Below, piece by piece: positions 1 to 8,543 of a stretch of 64,000 nucleotides of DNA. Below the pieces are notes generated by a model. That model ran no database searches. It saw only the letters and a program-made list of their open reading frames with translations, and was not told the origin of the DNA. The DNA comes from an uncultured Bacteroidales bacterium (GTDB taxonomy: Bacteria; Bacteroidota; Bacteroidia; Bacteroidales; UBA932). The position numbers were made by a program, and so were the translations under genes. How positions within the stretch are numbered: the first letter of the stretch is position 1; each line of letters starts with the position of its first letter. The stretch lies in the NCBI GenBank assembly GCA_937899055.1, contig CALBPX010000041.1:36874-100873 (forward strand), written 5' to 3'.

Positions 1-1
1 C

Positions 2-757
2 ATATATTCTCTTATGAGAAGGTTTTCATGCAACGATGTTTCTTCTTTGATTGCGCTAAAGGACAGCCTTTTGCAATCGGAAACAGACCTTGAGGACCTA
101 AAAGAGGAAAAGAGCCGTCTTGAAAAACAGCTCGCAGCCGCCGTGGAAAAGCGCAAAACCCTTTCGGAGGAACTTTCTTCCAAGAGGCGGGCCGGGGCTC
201 ACAGGCTGGAAAAGATGCTGCAGGAGAGCATCCGCACTCTGGAAATGCCGGATGCACGCATCGTAATTGAACTGGTTCCAACTGCCGGTTTTGTATCGGA
301 CGGAGTTGACGACCCTCACATCCTGTTCAGTGCCAACCCTAAAGAAAAACTGGTAGAACTGGACAAAGTGGCAAGCGGGGGAGAGCTGTCCAGGATTATG
401 CTCTGCATCAAGAGCCTGATGTCCGGATTCATGCAGATGCCTACGGTCTTCTTTGACGAAATAGACGTTGGAGTTTCCGGCAGCGTGGCAGACAAGATGG
501 GGCGTCAGATTGTAAATATGGGGCGCAATATGCAGGTTGTAGCCATAACCCATCTGCCGCAGGTTGCAAGCAAGGGGGCAGCGCATCTGCTTGTTTATAA
601 AGACAATACCCCCGACGGAAGAAATACCGTCAGGCTCCGCACCCTGGAAGGCAAAGACCGGGTTATGGAAATTGCCCGTCTGCTCAGCGGAGAAAACACA
701 ACCGTGCAGGCCATAGCAAATGCCGAGGTGCTGCTGGGTTATAAAAGCGATAATTGA
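2..757 (+). CDS. recN: DNA repair protein RecN, C-terminal part
   Basis: RecN is an SMC-like ATPase that gathers broken DNA ends for recombinational repair. The reading frame is open to the left edge, so the N-terminal half (Walker A) lies outside the window; the ATG at 14 is internal. Counting from that ATG, a coiled coil covers about residues 15-75, the ABC signature SGGELSR is at 121-127, Walker B (TVFFDEIDVGVSG) at 144-156 and the H-loop (AITHLPQVA) at 177-185. The remaining 247 residues match the second half of a protein that is usually about 550 long. nagB follows after 19 bases on the same strand and may be cotranscribed. Confidence 0.95.
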   Translation: MYSLMRRFSCNDVSSLIALKDSLLQSETDLEDLKEEKSRLEKQLAAAVEKRKTLSEELSSKRRAGAHRLEKMLQESIRTLEMPDARIVIELVPTAGFVSDGVDDPHILFSANPKEKLVELDKVASGGELSRIMLCIKSLMSGFMQMPTVFFDEIDVGVSGSVADKMGRQIVNMGRNMQVVAITHLPQVASKGAAHLLVYKDNTPDGRNTVRLRTLEGKDRVMEIARLLSGENTTVQAIANAEVLLGYKSDN

Positions 758-776
758 TAATTTAAATATTTGAAAC

Positions 777-1568
777 ATGAGACTGATTATCCGGAAATCT
801 TATGCAGACATGTCCAAGTGGGCTGCATCGCTGATTCTGAAGAGGATCACAGATTTCAATCCTACACCGGAGCATCCTTTTGTTCTGGGCCTTCCTACCG
901 GCTCAACCCCAATAGGAACCTATAAGGAACTTGTAAACTGCTACAGAGAAGGCAAGATTTCTTTCAAGAATGTTGTAACATTCAACATGGACGAATATGT
1001 AGGTATTCCTCAGGATCATCCTGAAAGCTACCATACATTTATGTGGGAGAATTTCTTCCGTCATATAGATATTCCGTCCGAAAACATCAACATACTTGAC
1101 GGCAATGCAGAAGACCTTCTGGAAGAGTGCCGCAGATACGAAGAAAAAATCAAATCATACGGTGGCATCAACCTGTTCATGGGCGGAATAGGCCCGGACG
1201 GTCACATAGCCTTCAATGAGCCGGGTTCGTCGCTCACTTCCCGTACCAGACTCAAGGCTCTTACCACTGATACCATAATTGCCAACTCCAGATTCTTTAA
1301 CAACGATATAAATCTGGTTCCCAAGACCGCTCTGACGGTGGGAGTAGGCACAATCATGGACGCGGAAGAAGTTCTGATTCTGGTAAACGGCCACAACAAG
1401 GCCAGGGCTTTGCGCCATGCAATAGAAGAGGGTATCAGCCAGATGTGGACGGTGAGCATACTCCAGATGCACAAGAAGGGCATAATAGTATGCGACGATG
1501 CCGCCACCGTTGAACTCAAGGTGGGTACCGTAAACTATTTCAAGGACATAGAAAAAGGAGAATTCTAA
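777..1568 (+). CDS. nagB: Glucosamine-6-phosphate deaminase
   Basis: Converts glucosamine 6-phosphate to fructose 6-phosphate and ammonia in the cytoplasm, the last step of amino-sugar breakdown. At 263 residues it has the family's normal length. The phosphate-binding segment LGLPTGSTP is at 38-46, the NMDEY motif at 70-74 and [14 protein letters not shown] at 139-152. The catalytic residues D72, D141, H143 and E148 carry the same numbers as in the E. coli enzyme, which supports the chosen ATG. No other amino-sugar gene is nearby. The stop codon overlaps the stop of the convergent gene on the other strand, leaving no room for a terminator. Confidence 0.97.
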   Translation: MRLIIRKSYADMSKWAASLILKRITDFNPTPEHPFVLGLPTGSTPIGTYKELVNCYREGKISFKNVVTFNMDEYVGIPQDHPESYHTFMWENFFRHIDIPSENINILDGNAEDLLEECRRYEEKIKSYGGINLFMGGIGPDGHIAFNEPGSSLTSRTRLKALTTDTIIANSRFFNNDINLVPKTALTVGVGTIMDAEEVLILVNGHNKARALRHAIEEGISQMWTVSILQMHKKGIIVCDDAATVELKVGTVNYFKDIEKGEF

Positions 1569-3247
1569 TCCTGAACCGAGGTTACCGAGTAATCCGGATT
1601 GAAGGTTATTTTGGTGGCTGCCGTATTGACATAGCCGCCTTCAGGGTTCTTTACAAATCTTAGTTTCTGCTGCAGCATGTCGAGTTGCAGCAGATTTTTT
1701 TGCATATAGCTGTAGGCTACGGTATTATCGGGATCCTCAGCACATTCCTGGAGCCCGTTCAGTACGGCGTTGCAGAAGAAATAGACTATGTCGTATCCGC
1801 TGAAAGCGTTTGCCCTTGGCTCGCAGTTGTAAAGCGATCTGTAGGCACGGATAAACTGCCTTACATCCTCTCTGCCCAAATCTACATTGTAGGGCATGCA
1901 TATTTTTGTATTGTACTTGAAATACAGGCTCATATCTATGGCTTCAAAGCCCTTCCACTTTGGGGTTCCAAAGAGAGTGATCTTTTCAGCGGGCAACATC
2001 TTGATGTCTATCTGACGCAGAATTTCGGCTGTGAGCCCCTCTGTATATGTCTGAACTATGACAATATTGTCCATGTCTTTCCTGAGAGCAGAAAGCACTC
2101 CGGAACTTCCATATGCGCTTATGCTTGCGCCTTTTTCTTCCAGTGCCTCTTTGAGCATCTGGGCAAACGGGGCTTCGTTGCCGCTCGGATTATAGACTAT
2201 GAGTATGTTCGGATTCGGAGCCTTTGACGCTTCTTCCATTACCATGTCGGCCATGGCTTCTGCCTGCCTTCTCTGGTTCAGAGCCGCTTGGAAAAGGTAT
2301 GGGCAATCTTCCAGCAGGCTGTCCACGGCTGCATCCAGAGGCGAAACTATCGGAATCCTAAGCTCGTTTGCAATGTCGGTCATTTCTTTCATGGCCTCAT
2401 ATCTGATGGGGCCTATTATAAGGTCGGCTTCCTTTATCTTTTCCGACTGAGCCACGGTGTTGATGTCGTTGCCGTAATCCAGAACATTCAGCTTGATGTT
2501 TCCGCCTGCAAGCTTAATCTGCTCCAAAGCCATCAGGGCTCCGCTGTAGAAATCCATATAGTTGGCATTGGGCTTTCCGTTGACATTCAGCGGGAGAAGC
2601 AGGGCAACAGTCCTTGTCTTGGCCTTGTCTATTTCGGGCAGGCGGTAGGTCTTTGGAATATCAGTTTCACCGTCCTCGGGGTAGGTTGTACCTGTTACGT
2701 TGACGGTATCGGTGGCAGTAATTTCTGTGTTCTGCGGATCTGGGGTTTCCGGGTTTTCAGGTGTAAGGCCGGCGGAGCCGTCTTTCCTGATGGGAATCTT
2801 GAGTCTTTTGATTTTCTTCAGACTCTCCGATTCCATATTGTTGAAGGCCATGATGTCTTCTTTGGGTACTCCGTATTTTTCTGAAATGTAGTCCAGGTCT
2901 TCAAACATCCTGCGGACTTTATGCTCAATGTAATTGTCTGACCTGTAGCCGGAAAGATTAACCACCGGAATGTACAGGAGCTGGCCTTCCTTCAGACCCT
3001 GGCCAATGGCCGGGTTCTGCCTCTGGAGGTCGTCTGCCGTAATGTTGTAGGCCTTGCAGATGGAGTATATGGTTTCTCCCTTCTTGACATTGTGCACATA
3101 CATCTTCTCTCCCTTTACGCTTACGATCTGGTCTGAGACGGTTACTTTTACCTGTGAAACGGCAGGTTGCGCAGCCATCAGACTGAAAAAGACGGCGAGC
3201 AGCACTGCATGCAGGCTCTGGAATCTGTTTCTGAAGATGTTTCCCAT
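1565..3247 (-). CDS. LysM / periplasmic-binding-protein fusion, exported
   Basis: A 560-residue exported protein. Residues 1-31 form a signal peptide ending near AVSQ. A clear LysM domain ([17 protein letters not shown]) lies at about 50-94 and a weaker second one at about 108-152. After an acidic, Pro/Thr-rich linker (about 155-205), residues 207-550 look like the type I periplasmic binding fold of branched-chain amino-acid receptors ([37 protein letters not shown]). LysM domains bind peptidoglycan, so the protein probably sits on the wall facing the periplasm. No permease or ATPase gene is nearby, so transport is unproven; a cell-wall sensing or LpoA-like role is equally possible. It is last in a minus-strand run with purC, 39 bases downstream of it. 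Confidence 0.8.
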   Translation of the reverse strand: MGNIFRNRFQSLHAVLLAVFFSLMAAQPAVSQVKVTVSDQIVSVKGEKMYVHNVKKGETIYSICKAYNITADDLQRQNPAIGQGLKEGQLLYIPVVNLSGYRSDNYIEHKVRRMFEDLDYISEKYGVPKEDIMAFNNMESESLKKIKRLKIPIRKDGSAGLTPENPETPDPQNTEITATDTVNVTGTTYPEDGETDIPKTYRLPEIDKAKTRTVALLLPLNVNGKPNANYMDFYSGALMALEQIKLAGGNIKLNVLDYGNDINTVAQSEKIKEADLIIGPIRYEAMKEMTDIANELRIPIVSPLDAAVDSLLEDCPYLFQAALNQRRQAEAMADMVMEEASKAPNPNILIVYNPSGNEAPFAQMLKEALEEKGASISAYGSSGVLSALRKDMDNIVIVQTYTEGLTAEILRQIDIKMLPAEKITLFGTPKWKGFEAIDMSLYFKYNTKICMPYNVDLGREDVRQFIRAYRSLYNCEPRANAFSGYDIVYFFCNAVLNGLQECAEDPDNTVAYSYMQKNLLQLDMLQQKLRFVKNPEGGYVNTAATKITFNPDYSVTSVQD

Positions 3248-3286
3248 AATCCGGATGTTAATGTTTGTGTTAATGGTTGAGAGTGG

Positions 3287-4237
3287 CTAAAGTCTTGCCA
3301 GCATGTTCTTTATGTTTTCTTCTATTCTTTCGTATATGTTGTCGTCGTAGGGCGCCCGGCAGAACTCTTCTCCGGTAACGGCTTGGTAAAGTTCTATGTA
3401 GCGGTCAGAAATGCCGTCAACTATGCTGTCTGTCATCTCCGGCATCTTCTGGCCTGGTTTTCCTTGGAATCCGTTGTCCATCAGCCACTCTCTGACAAAC
3501 TCCTTGGAAAGCTGTTTCTGGGGTTCGTTTCTGAGGAATCTTTCCTGATAGCCATCGAGATAAAAATATCTGGAAGAATCGGGAGTGTGGATTTCGTCCA
3601 TCAGGCAAACCTCTCCGTCCAGAAGCCCGAACTCATATTTTGTATCCACAAGAATCAGACCTCTCCGGCGGGCTATCTCAGTTCCGCGCTGGAAAAGTTT
3701 TAGGGCAATGTCCTCCACTTTTTCATAGATATCGGCCGGTACCAGCCCCCTTGCAATGATTTCTTCTTTGGATATGTCCTGATCGTGCTCTCCTATTTCG
3801 GCTTTGGTTGTAGGGGTGATTATCGGGTGGCTGAACTTCTGGTGTTCGCGCATTCCGTCAGGAATTTCCACACCGCAGATCTGCCTTGCCCCGGCTTTGT
3901 AGCTCCTCCACGAACTGCCTGTAAGATAGCCTCTTACTATCATTTCAACCGGCAGAGGCTCACACTTGTAACCCACGGTGACCATAGGATCAGGGCAGGC
4001 TATCTTCCAGTTGCGCACAATGTCCGATGTTGCATCCAAGAATTTTGACGCTGTCTGATTCAGGACCTGCCCCTTGTAGGGAATTCCGCACGGAAGCACC
4101 ACGTCGAATGCAGATATCCTGTCAGTGGCTACCATCACCAGATATTTGCTGCCTATGAAATACACATCCCTGACTTTTCCGGTGTATTTTCCGCTGAGGT
4201 TTTTGAAATCGAACGCCGTGTTTACTATGGACTTCAT
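3287..4237 (-). CDS. purC: SAICAR synthase (purine biosynthesis)
   Basis: Phosphoribosylaminoimidazole-succinocarboxamide synthase joins CAIR and aspartate using ATP, in de novo purine synthesis. The motifs [15 protein letters not shown] (about 119-133), [13 protein letters not shown] and [13 protein letters not shown] are characteristic. At 316 residues it belongs to the long form rather than the 237-residue E. coli form. Its ATG lies 3 bases after the stop of the upstream glycosyltransferase gene, so translation is probably coupled. The other purine gene in the window, purA, is far away. Confidence 0.96.
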   Translation of the reverse strand: MKSIVNTAFDFKNLSGKYTGKVRDVYFIGSKYLVMVATDRISAFDVVLPCGIPYKGQVLNQTASKFLDATSDIVRNWKIACPDPMVTVGYKCEPLPVEMIVRGYLTGSSWRSYKAGARQICGVEIPDGMREHQKFSHPIITPTTKAEIGEHDQDISKEEIIARGLVPADIYEKVEDIALKLFQRGTEIARRRGLILVDTKYEFGLLDGEVCLMDEIHTPDSSRYFYLDGYQERFLRNEPQKQLSKEFVREWLMDNGFQGKPGQKMPEMTDSIVDGISDRYIELYQAVTGEEFCRAPYDDNIYERIEENIKNMLARL

Positions 4238-4240
4238 TGC

Positions 4241-5413
4241 TTAAAGTGTGTTTATGAAATCTTGGAGTTTAAGTGCAAATGTTTCCCAGCTCAGCTGTTT
4301 TTTCAGTTGGGAGATGTTGTAAAGATACTCTTCTTTCCGGTTTTCTGCAAAGTATTTCTCAACGGTGTCTGCAACATCTCTTGGGCTGATGCCGGCGGTG
4401 AGCATTCCGGTTCCGGCCTGCCCCACACTTTCTACCAGCCCGCCCACCGGAGTTGTAATAAGCGGAATGTCAAAGTTCCACGAAATGGAGCTTATGCCGC
4501 TCTGGGTTGCCGAACGGTAGGGCAGCACGCTCACATCTGCTGCGCTGAAATAGTTTTTGACCTCGCTGTCGGGAATATAGCGGTCAACAAGAATCAGATT
4601 GCTCCGGACTGGGGCAAAGCGTTCGGAATCTATAATCTGGCGGTATCTGTCAAAGCTTCCGTAGCATTCTCCGGCCACCACCAAGGTATAGGAACCGCCC
4701 AGCAGAGGCAGAGCCTCAAGAAGAATATCAAGCCCCTTGTATTCTCTTATCAGCCCAAAGAAAAGCAGAACCCTGCGGCCCATGATTTCTTGGTCAGATC
4801 CTTTCATACCCAGAAGCTTGCGGGCAAGCAGAGGGTCTGTTTTTTCTCCAAAGTTGGAATAGAGCGGATGCGGAATGGTGATACTTTTTGCGTTGGGGCA
4901 TATTTGTCTGAGTTCCTGTTCAACGGCATGGCTGAGCGTAACAATCCCGCTCTGCCTTCTTACAAAGTAGCGGGCGAGCGGGATGTCAAAGAAATGCCTC
5001 TCGTGAGGAACTATGTTGTCTGCTATGGCTACCGCCTTGAAATCTGCCTTGCCTTTTCTTTTCAGAATTCTGGCCGCCTTTGAACTCACGCTGCCCAGCG
5101 AAGGGGCAAAATAGCTCATCCAATACCTTGTCAGAAGAACATCAGGTTCAAACTCAGCGATGGCTTTGGCGGTTCTGCCGTAGGTGAGGGGATTTGCCGT
5201 ATCCAGAACCGGCGTGCTATCTACCTTGGAAGCATCGTCCTGATCTGTAACTTTCTGAGTTTTACCGGGAAAGAGGAAGCCGGGATATTGCCTTTTGAAG
5301 TTGAACGCCTTAACGGTGTGCTGTTTGGAAAGTTCCTTGAGCAAATAGGTGTTGAACTGCGATATCCCTCCCCTGTAAGGGTAAAAACAAGAAAGAATTG
5401 CAATCCTCATCAA
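4241..5413 (-). CDS. Glycosyltransferase, family 4 type
   Basis: A 390-residue GT-B fold enzyme that should transfer a sugar from a nucleotide donor to a surface glycan; donor and acceptor cannot be told. The N-terminal Rossmann half begins MRIAILSCFYPYRGGISQFN, whose glycine-rich loop binds the acceptor side. The C-terminal half has LLFFGLIREYKGLDILLEA (about 213-231) and the donor-binding segment PYRSATQSGISSISW (about 298-312). The usual Glu at the end of the EX7E motif is not obvious. It sits between an OmpH-like lipoprotein gene (6-base gap) and purC (3-base gap). Two consecutive ATG codons make the exact start uncertain by one residue. Confidence 0.85.
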   Translation of the reverse strand: MMRIAILSCFYPYRGGISQFNTYLLKELSKQHTVKAFNFKRQYPGFLFPGKTQKVTDQDDASKVDSTPVLDTANPLTYGRTAKAIAEFEPDVLLTRYWMSYFAPSLGSVSSKAARILKRKGKADFKAVAIADNIVPHERHFFDIPLARYFVRRQSGIVTLSHAVEQELRQICPNAKSITIPHPLYSNFGEKTDPLLARKLLGMKGSDQEIMGRRVLLFFGLIREYKGLDILLEALPLLGGSYTLVVAGECYGSFDRYRQIIDSERFAPVRSNLILVDRYIPDSEVKNYFSAADVSVLPYRSATQSGISSISWNFDIPLITTPVGGLVESVGQAGTGMLTAGISPRDVADTVEKYFAENRKEEYLYNISQLKKQLSWETFALKLQDFINTL

Positions 5414-5419
5414 CGGAGC

Positions 5420-6076
5420 CTATTTCTTTTCTGCGGTCTTGGTGTCGGCCTTTGCTTCTTCTTTAACTTCGGTTTTCTCCTCTTCTGCAGAAGCGTTCTT
5501 CTTGTTCTTTACATATTCGTTGTTGAGGCCTTCGGTAACTTCTGCCGTAATGTCCAGCGAAGGATCTCCTCCCAGAACGGTTGTAGTGGCATCTGTAGTG
5601 GTCAGGATGAGGGCAAACTTCTTTTCCTTGTTGTACTGGTCTATGTATGTCTTTATGGCATCCATGACCTTATTGAACATAACTGCCTGTTCTTCTTGAA
5701 TTTCAGCCTCTTTTTGGGCGCTCAGGTTCTGCAGGTCTGCCTGGCGGTTGGTAAGCACGCGGTTTCTTTCCTCGGCTTCTGCCTGGGTAAGAAGGCCCTT
5801 GTTTATCTTGTTGTTGAAATCGTTAGCCGCATTCTGGAAATCTCTTCCTTTGGCCTGCAGCTCGTTCTGGATTTTCTGAATCTTTTCTTCGAGCTTGCTT
5901 TTGAGGTCGTTGAACATGTCATAGTTGTTGACTACTGAATCCAACTGAATATAAACTATGCTGCCGGCGGCCGGACCTGATGTCTCTCCGTCTGTTGCAG
6001 TGTTGGCCTTCTGGTTGCAGGATGCGGCAAAAGCAACTGCGGTCAGGGCGCAAAGGAATAACTTGATCTGTTTCAT
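5420..6076 (-). CDS. OmpH/Skp-like lipoprotein
   Basis: A 218-residue probable lipoprotein. The signal peptide ends in the lipobox AASC with Cys20. Residues 40-190 follow the OmpH/Skp plan: a short beta segment (GSIVYIQLDSVVNNYDMFND), a long charged coiled coil (about 60-125), then ALILTTTDATTTVLGG, the usual second beta segment. A Lys/Glu/Ala-rich tail (about 192-218) is added. Skp proteins are periplasmic holdases for outer-membrane proteins; the lipid anchor and the tail set this one apart from the two soluble OmpH proteins encoded downstream of bamA. Confidence 0.85.
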   Translation of the reverse strand: MKQIKLFLCALTAVAFAASCNQKANTATDGETSGPAAGSIVYIQLDSVVNNYDMFNDLKSKLEEKIQKIQNELQAKGRDFQNAANDFNNKINKGLLTQAEAEERNRVLTNRQADLQNLSAQKEAEIQEEQAVMFNKVMDAIKTYIDQYNKEKKFALILTTTDATTTVLGGDPSLDITAEVTEGLNNEYVKNKKNASAEEEKTEVKEEAKADTKTAEKK

Positions 6077-6132
6077 CTTTTATTATATTACGTTTAATAT
6101 ATTCAAATAACCTGCGAATATAATCAAAAAAA

Positions 6133-6849
6133 TCATTTCAACTCCCTGCGGTAGGCCTGGATGGTGTTTTCCAAGCCCAGGTAGAGGGCATCGCAGATGA
6201 GGGCATGGCCTATAGATACCTCCAGCAGCCCCGGTATGGTCTGGGCAAAATACCTCAGGTTGACCAGATTCAGGTCATGGCCCGCATTCAGGCCCAATCC
6301 GCATCGCTGAGCAACCAGAGCGGCCTTGTAATAGGGTTCTATGGCTTGTTCGCGGTTCTGAAGATAATCTCTGGCATAGGCCTCGGTATAGAGTTCCACC
6401 CTGTCGCATCCGCAGTCGGCGGCGTTTTCAACCATTTCTTCTACCGGATCTACAAATATAGATACCCTTATGCCCGCATCTTTGAACATCTTGCATATTT
6501 TCTTAAGGTGTTCCTTGTGGGTTACGGTATCCCATCCGGCGTTGGAAGTCAGAACGTTCTCGGCATCAGGAACCAGAGTTACCTGAGCCGGCATTACGCC
6601 AAGGACCAGTTGGTTGAAAGGTTCCTTGGGGTTGCCCTCTATGTTGAACTCAGTGGTCAGCAGGGGTTTCAGATCCAGCACGTCTTGTCTTTTGATGTGC
6701 CTTTCATCAGGTCTGGGATGTACGGTTATGCCCTGGGCTCCGAACCTTTCACAGTCCAGTGCGCATTTGACTACATCCGGCATATTGCCTCCTCTGGCAT
6801 TTCTCAGAGTGGCTATTTTGTTTACATTAACGCTAAGTCTTGTTTCCAT
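6133..6849 (-). CDS. pdxJ: Pyridoxine 5'-phosphate synthase
   Basis: Condenses 3-amino-2-oxopropyl phosphate with deoxyxylulose 5-phosphate to make pyridoxine 5'-phosphate (DXP-dependent vitamin B6 pathway). It has 238 residues, close to the usual length. Signature segments are [18 protein letters not shown] at the N-terminus, [14 protein letters not shown] (about 39-52) and [12 protein letters not shown] (about 190-201). The dxs gene that makes its DXP substrate is also in the window, at 43-45 kb. It heads a minus-strand run and has a TAAATTTG -7 box just upstream. Confidence 0.96.
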   Translation of the reverse strand: METRLSVNVNKIATLRNARGGNMPDVVKCALDCERFGAQGITVHPRPDERHIKRQDVLDLKPLLTTEFNIEGNPKEPFNQLVLGVMPAQVTLVPDAENVLTSNAGWDTVTHKEHLKKICKMFKDAGIRVSIFVDPVEEMVENAADCGCDRVELYTEAYARDYLQNREQAIEPYYKAALVAQRCGLGLNAGHDLNLVNLRYFAQTIPGLLEVSIGHALICDALYLGLENTIQAYRRELK

Positions 6850-6855
6850 AGATTA

Positions 6856-6863
6856 CAAATTTA
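6856..6863 (-). promoter_or_regulatory. -7 box upstream of pdxJ
   Basis: TAAATTTG on the minus strand, a perfect match to the Bacteroidota -7 consensus TAnnTTTG, lying 6 bases before the pdxJ ATG. No clear TTTG -33 box is seen at the expected distance, and the leader would be very short or absent. Confidence 0.4.
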
Positions 6864-6899
6864 TAAAAATATGCCTAACTTGCGAAAAATTGACAGAAT

Positions 6900-7778
6900 A
6901 TGAAAGTAGCAGTATTTGGAAGACCGGCCGACGGGAAGGGCTTGAAGGGCCTGGTTGAGCTGATAGAAACAATTGTGAAAGACCCCTCCGTAGAGGCTGC
7001 CATCTACGGCCCTTTCTACAAATATCTCATGCAGCATTGCCCTCAGCTGAATGTCGGAAACGCTTCTTTCTTTTCTTCTCACATAGACCTCAGGGCCGAT
7101 ACTGACCTTTTCCTTTCGCTGGGCGGCGACGGAACCCTTCTGAGCAGCGTTCCCCTTGTGCGTGAAAAGAAAATTCCGGTTGCAGGAATCAACTTTGGCA
7201 GGCTGGGCTTTCTGACTTCTTCTACAACGGAGGGCGTAAAGGAGCTTCTGAAAGGGAATTTCAAGACCGAAAAGAGGCCTTTGCTGAAGATGGACTACAG
7301 CGGCTTGCCGGAAGATTTCTACCCCTTTGCCCTCAACGAATTTGCGGTGCAGAGGAAGGGGCCGGCAGTTCTGGAGCTGGAAATCAAAATTGGCGGATCT
7401 CCTATTCCCAGATATATGGCAGATGGCGTAATAGTTTCCTCTGCCACAGGTTCTACGGCCTACTCTATGAGTGCCGGAGGCCCTACGGTGATGCCCGGAT
7501 GCAGGGTTCTTACCATAGTGCCCATAGCTCCGCATAACTTGAATGTCAGACCATTGGTTGTTCCGGACGATTCCACGATAGAGGTAAGTTTTACAACCAG
7601 ATACAAAGATGCCACGCTTTCTGCAGACAACCGTCAGCTTTCTTTGCCGGACGGGGCCTGTGTAAGGTTCTCTACAGGTGAGGCCTGCATAGAGCTGGTT
7701 TCTTCGGACAACGATTTCATAAAGGCTCTCAGCCAAAAGCTTTTTTGGGGTGCAGACTGGCGGACTTTGGATAAATAG
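6900..7778 (+). CDS. nadK: NAD kinase
   Basis: Phosphorylates NAD to NADP in the cytoplasm. The 292 residues contain the GGDG motif (75-78, within SLGGDGTLL), NFGRLGFLT following the first domain, and the NAD-binding segment SSATGSTAYSMSAGGP, all diagnostic. It is divergent from pdxJ, with 50 bases between the two starts. uppS follows after 48 bases but has its own -7 box. Confidence 0.96.
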   Translation: MKVAVFGRPADGKGLKGLVELIETIVKDPSVEAAIYGPFYKYLMQHCPQLNVGNASFFSSHIDLRADTDLFLSLGGDGTLLSSVPLVREKKIPVAGINFGRLGFLTSSTTEGVKELLKGNFKTEKRPLLKMDYSGLPEDFYPFALNEFAVQRKGPAVLELEIKIGGSPIPRYMADGVIVSSATGSTAYSMSAGGPTVMPGCRVLTIVPIAPHNLNVRPLVVPDDSTIEVSFTTRYKDATLSADNRQLSLPDGACVRFSTGEACIELVSSDNDFIKALSQKLFWGADWRTLDK

Positions 7779-7800
7779 CAATCAGTTGGCATAAATTTGT

Positions 7801-7808
7801 TATATTTG
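7801..7808 (+). promoter_or_regulatory. -7 box upstream of uppS
   Basis: TATATTTG, a perfect TAnnTTTG -7 box 18 bases before the uppS ATG. No good TTTG lies 19-21 bases upstream of it, so strength is uncertain. It suggests the uppS-bamA-ompH run can start separately from nadK. Confidence 0.45.
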
Positions 7809-7826
7809 CCCCTCTATTGACTTTTT

Positions 7827-8522
7827 ATGGAAGAGAACCTGAAAATACCTCAACATGTATCCATAATAATGGACGGCAACGGGCGTTGGGCAACCTCGCA
7901 CGGAAAGCCGCGCCTCTTCGGGCACAAGGAAGGGGCTGAGAGCCTTAGGGCCTGTATGCAGTTTGCCGTTGAGATGCAGATCAAATACCTTAGCATCTTT
8001 GCCTTTTCTACTGAAAACTGGGGCCGTCCGGAAGAAGAGATACAGGGGTTGTGGAGCCTTCTTCTGGAGTCTATCAACAAAGAAACCTCGTATATGATAG
8101 AAAACCATGTGAGGTTCAGAGTTGTGGGAAATCTAGAAGAACTTCCTGAGTACCTGCGTATTGCAATTCATGACGCGGAAGAGGCTACGGCTGCCTGCAC
8201 AGGATCCGTGCTTGTAGTGATGCTCAACTACAGCGGCAAATGGGATATAGTCCAGGCCGCCAACAGATTCGCTGAGGAAAACCCTGGCAAAAAGATGGAA
8301 TGGGCCGATATGGACAGATATCTTGCCACCGCCGGAATTCCGGATCCTGACCTTCTGATACGCACCAGCGGAGAGGAGAGAATCAGCAACTACATGCTTT
8401 GGCAGACAGCCTATACGGAGTTCTATTTTACAGACTGCCTTTGGCCCGATTTTCGCAAACCGGAGTTCCGTTTGGCCCTGGAGGCATATTCCCGGAGGAA
8501 AAGGAGGTTCGGAAAACTTTAA
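7827..8522 (+). CDS. uppS: Undecaprenyl diphosphate synthase (isoprenyl transferase)
   Basis: Builds the C55 lipid carrier for peptidoglycan and surface glycans by adding isopentenyl diphosphates in cis. Motifs in order: HVSIIMDGNGRWA (10-22, catalytic Asp16), LSIFAFSTENWGRP, LLIRTSGEERISNYMLWQ and YTEFYFTDCLWPDF. The length of 231 residues is slightly short but complete. It lies 21 bases before bamA; uppS next to bamA is a common envelope gene arrangement. Confidence 0.97.
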   Translation: MEENLKIPQHVSIIMDGNGRWATSHGKPRLFGHKEGAESLRACMQFAVEMQIKYLSIFAFSTENWGRPEEEIQGLWSLLLESINKETSYMIENHVRFRVVGNLEELPEYLRIAIHDAEEATAACTGSVLVVMLNYSGKWDIVQAANRFAEENPGKKMEWADMDRYLATAGIPDPDLLIRTSGEERISNYMLWQTAYTEFYFTDCLWPDFRKPEFRLALEAYSRRKRRFGKL

Positions 8523-8543
8523 CTTGAAACAGACTGAAGAATA

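Noticed and set aside
6861..7781. A 306-codon frame antisense to nadK
   Set aside because: nadK on the plus strand has all catalytic motifs; the antisense frame has none.
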